Source: Pseudomonas svalbardensis (lineage in GTDB: Bacteria; Pseudomonadota; Gammaproteobacteria; Pseudomonadales; Pseudomonadaceae). Taken from it: a stretch of DNA of 64,000 bases. Below the pieces are notes generated by a model. That model saw nothing but the letters and a program-made list of their open reading frames with translations. It had not been told where the DNA came from and ran no database searches. Shown here in pieces: positions 61,510 to 64,000 of the stretch (position 1 is its first letter; every line of letters starts with the position of its first letter). A program made the translations under genes and the position numbers. The stretch lies in assembly GCF_030053115.1 (NCBI RefSeq), contig NZ_CP125619.1:1427001-1491000 (forward strand). The letters run 5' to 3'.

Positions 61510-63705
61510 TTAAGCCGTCTTGCCCGTATGGTTATTCAAAGAAATAACCTTGGTCTTGCCAATCCGGTGGCGATAAATCTCGCGCAAGTACTTGATCGCC
61601 TTCTTCACGCAGTCCCGGGACAGACGAATGTCATTGATCGAGACGAACTTGTCTTTGTCGTTGATCAGTTCGCGGTACTTCTTCTCGTACATCGGTTTGA
61701 TCGCGTACCAGTTGGTGTCGAGGATCTTCGCCGGGTTCTCGAATTCATTCAGCAACTCGTCGATCCGGTCTTCGTCGAAATCTTCATTAATGATGAAATC
61801 CAGAATCGAGTTATCCAGGGTTTCATCAAAGCGGTACGGGTTTTTCGCGAAGCAACGCTTGATGAAGGCCACGATCAGCGTCAGGAAGTCGTCCGACAGG
61901 CACGGGCTCTTGGCGATCAGGGTGGTCAGCGACAGGTTGGCCGAGGCGCCGATGACCAGCGCATAACGCTTGAGCGTGGTGTTCGGGAACAGGCTGTTGA
62001 GGTGGGTCTTCAACCGGTTCAGGTCCATGTAGGACAGCTTGTAGTCCTTCGGCAGCGAAACAATCGACACTACCGATGAGCAGTTCTTGAAGAAGTGCAG
62101 GTCGTGCAAGGCGGCCGCGTCATACCCCGAGTTCTTGTACTGCTCCAGCGAGGCGCGATAGCGCTTGGATTCGATCGGCAACAGGCTGATGCCTTCGATT
62201 GCCTGGGTCACTTTGTTGAAGTGCGGCAAGTCGATGGAGCGGAAGAACAGGTCGTCGATGTTCAGGCGCTGCGGTTCCTTCTCGAACACCTTGAACTTGT
62301 CGCTGCTCGGCGGCGGGGTTTCCGGCACCACGGACTCGGCGTAGGCAATCGCTACGGGGCCGGCCAGACTCATGAACAGGTCGTTGGCGTCGAGGCGAAT
62401 GGTTTCGCCAATGTCGATGCCAGCCCGACGGAAATAGTTCTGGTCGTAGTCGGTGGTGACCGCTTGCGCCGTCAGAATGTTGAAGATCTGCTGTGAGATG
62501 TATTGGTTAGCGTGCTTTTCCATCGCATTGACGTCGATGTTCTGGATGTTGCCGTCATCGCTTTCTTCGGCGTAACGCATGATGTCGTTGGAGATCAGCA
62601 TCATGGCGTTCCATGGGCGGATACGGCCCATGACACTGGCTTCGCTGCTGTCTTCGTTGGCGAAGTTGTAAGAGAAGTCCCACTCTTCCGACAGGTATTT
62701 GCACAGCAGGCGACCGGCGTTGATGTGCAGCGCCTCGGACATTTCGCTGCGGTGATCGGAAATGTTCGGCAGCACGCAGATGCCGCTGGTGAAGATCGGC
62801 TCGAAGACGAAAGCATGGCCGCTTTTGCTGTCGTGCTCGTCCATTGGCTTGGTGTCGAATGTCTTGTTCATGTACGAGTGTTGCTGGGCCAAGCCGAATT
62901 CCGAAGCCATGCCCGAACCGGTACCACCACCGGCACTGAAGATCGAGAAATACAGGCGCGACTGGTTGGCCTTGATGCCGCAGCTGTCGATCAGGTACGA
63001 GTGGATCATCTTCCAGTCAGGGCTGGAGAAACGCTGGGTGTCCTTGTTCAGGATGATCTTGGCCAGGTATTGACCGAGGATCGGCGCGTTACCGGCGCCA
63101 CCGGCGTGGACTTCCGACAAGTCCATGATTTTCATTTTGCTGTAGTCGCGCAGGAACCCACTTTTTTCGCCCTTGCGCGAGAAGCGGATGCGACCGGCGA
63201 TGTCTTTGTCCAGGTCGCCAAGCATGACCAGTGGTTCAACCAGGAACACCGGTTTTGGGGCCTTGTTCGGACCCAGGCGCAGATTGTTGCGAATCCACTG
63301 TGCCGGGCTGTAGCCCTTTTCGGCGAAGCGCTTGTCCGGCGACAGGCGATCTTCGTTATTGAATTCGTTGAGGTAGAACTTGCGGGCGTTGTACACCAGT
63401 TCGGCGACGTCCAGTGCGATGTTCGAACCGCAGCGGCCCAGGCCGATCAAGCATACCGACGGGAATTCCTGATCGCTGTGCTGTTCACTGTCGCCTTCCA
63501 GATGCGGTGGGCGCGGGAACACCATATCGCGCAGGCCGTCGAGGTTGTCTAGGATACGGTCGGTGTTGGTTTCGGTGAAGTACAGGTATTGCTGAGTCGC
63601 CAACGGGCGCGATGGCGTCAATGGCTTCGACGGTGCGGGGCTGTTCGCCGCTGGGCTCAACGTCAGATCGGATATCGCAGCGGCCGGATTGTTTTTAGAA
63701 GTCAT
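61510..63705 (-). CDS. Bacterial tubulin-like GTPase-fold protein (Tubulin_2 family)
   Basis: A 731-residue protein. A disordered N-terminus (~1-60, Pro/Ser/Ala rich) leads to a nucleotide-binding start CLIGLGRCGSNIALDVAELV, and the tubulin signature GGGTGSG is at SIFSAGGGTGSGMASEFGLA. Other segments (AGGAGNAPILGQYLAK and SNDIMRYAEE) fit the Tubulin_2 group. The C-terminal ~200 residues are helical and charged. Start: ATG 63705; no good RBS is visible. It stands alone, with no segregation partner in the window. Phage TubZ-like or chromosomal cytoskeletal roles are possible; none is shown. Confidence 0.82.
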   Translation of the reverse strand: MTSKNNPAAAISDLTLSPAANSPAPSKPLTPSRPLATQQYLYFTETNTDRILDNLDGLRDMVFPRPPHLEGDSEQHSDQEFPSVCLIGLGRCGSNIALDVAELVYNARKFYLNEFNNEDRLSPDKRFAEKGYSPAQWIRNNLRLGPNKAPKPVFLVEPLVMLGDLDKDIAGRIRFSRKGEKSGFLRDYSKMKIMDLSEVHAGGAGNAPILGQYLAKIILNKDTQRFSSPDWKMIHSYLIDSCGIKANQSRLYFSIFSAGGGTGSGMASEFGLAQQHSYMNKTFDTKPMDEHDSKSGHAFVFEPIFTSGICVLPNISDHRSEMSEALHINAGRLLCKYLSEEWDFSYNFANEDSSEASVMGRIRPWNAMMLISNDIMRYAEESDDGNIQNIDVNAMEKHANQYISQQIFNILTAQAVTTDYDQNYFRRAGIDIGETIRLDANDLFMSLAGPVAIAYAESVVPETPPPSSDKFKVFEKEPQRLNIDDLFFRSIDLPHFNKVTQAIEGISLLPIESKRYRASLEQYKNSGYDAAALHDLHFFKNCSSVVSIVSLPKDYKLSYMDLNRLKTHLNSLFPNTTLKRYALVIGASANLSLTTLIAKSPCLSDDFLTLIVAFIKRCFAKNPYRFDETLDNSILDFIINEDFDEDRIDELLNEFENPAKILDTNWYAIKPMYEKKYRELINDKDKFVSINDIRLSRDCVKKAIKYLREIYRHRIGKTKVISLNNHTGKTA

Positions 63706-63905
63706 TGTGCGCCATGTACCTGGGCTGGTTGGTTGGGCGACAAGCTGTCGTCGAACCATCACGGATGGGATCTCGCGTCTTTTTTCAGCGCGTATTTGGC
63801 CCAAGCGTCAGGGCCTTGGCCTGCGCATCGCTCGGGGGAATCCTTTCCTAAGTCATGATGAATCGGCCAATATTCGGTGATCTTTAATCAAAAGGAGGCT
63901 AAATG

Positions 63906-64000
63906 ATGGCAACGTTACCTTTACTTGGGTTTGCCGGGATCGGCCTGATGGGTTTGCCGATGTGCCGGCGCCTGCTGGCGGCGGGTTATCCGCTGACCGT
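63906..64000 (+). CDS. NAD(P)-dependent beta-hydroxyacid dehydrogenase (3-hydroxyisobutyrate dehydrogenase family), N-terminal fragment
   Basis: Only the first ~31 codons are in the window: MATLPLLGFAGIGLMGLPMCRRLLAAGYPLT. The Rossmann motif GFAGIGLMGLPM is that of the 3-hydroxyisobutyrate/tartronate semialdehyde reductase family. GGAGG lies seven bases before ATG 63906; an ATG at 63903 is also possible. It is divergent from the tubulin-like gene. Confidence 0.8.
   Translation, partial: MATLPLLGFAGIGLMGLPMCRRLLAAGYPLT

Overview
This window reads as chromosomal DNA of a fluorescent Pseudomonas (P. fluorescens group). The evidence is the GC-rich coding style, the many REP elements built on GTGGGAGCGAGC(C/T)TGCTCGCGA, and gene order that I recall from P. 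aeruginosa PAO1: rimO-kup, alanyl-PG hydrolase/mprF-dinB, quiP to pdxH, and the braCDEFG cluster. Species assignment is inference; no database was searched.

Layout. 1-2.8 kb: rimO and kup diverge around a large palindromic element. 2.8-5.9 kb: an accessory island with a DUF3077 gene behind a structured leader, then a tightly coupled three-gene cassette (winged-helix protein, AbiEii-like nucleotidyltransferase, PP2C-like phosphatase). 6-11 kb: the lipid-modification pair (A-PG hydrolase, MprF), then three tandem initiator tRNA-fMet genes, each with its own promoter and terminator. 11-19.9 kb: dinB with a SOS box, a lipoprotein, proS, an AmpG-like permease, an alkyltransferase-like protein, a DUF481 protein, a cold-shock protein and dcd. 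20-24.2 kb: a basic amino acid ABC importer operon with an intrinsic terminator after the binding-protein gene. 24.5-31.4 kb: an overlapping ATP-dependent ligase/exonuclease pair, the AHL acylase QuiP, a GST and a cysteine-hydrolase-fold protein. 31.4-32.6 kb: an IS110 element that has split a REP; its 5' noncoding end carries segments matching both sides of the target and both sides of its own junction, as expected of a bridge RNA. 32.7-46.8 kb: small SEC-C proteins, LEA-2 lipoprotein, three OmpA-family lipoproteins, a collagen-like exported protein, dinG, a clan-A glycoside hydrolase, a beta-lactamase-fold hydrolase and pdxH. 46.8-48.3 kb: a short S-type pyocin with a colicin E3-like RNase end and its immunity gene. 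48.4-55.1 kb: nhaA, a PLP enzyme, a flavoprotein, a lipoprotein, and a divergent SDR/LysR pair. 55.2-60.6 kb: a DUF6124 gene remnant among REPs and the branched-chain amino acid transporter braCDEFG. 60.9-64 kb: DUF2288, a bacterial tubulin-like protein, and the start of a beta-hydroxyacid dehydrogenase.

Most of the window is core metabolism, transport and envelope biology. The parts most likely to be novel are the three-gene island at 3.7-5.9 kb, the structured leader at 3.1-3.4 kb, the IS110 with its predicted guide segments, the standalone tubulin-like gene, and the receptor-domain-less pyocin. Two importer operons (20-24 kb and 55-60 kb) share one design: a terminator hairpin directly after the binding-protein gene, which should give an excess of binding protein over permease.
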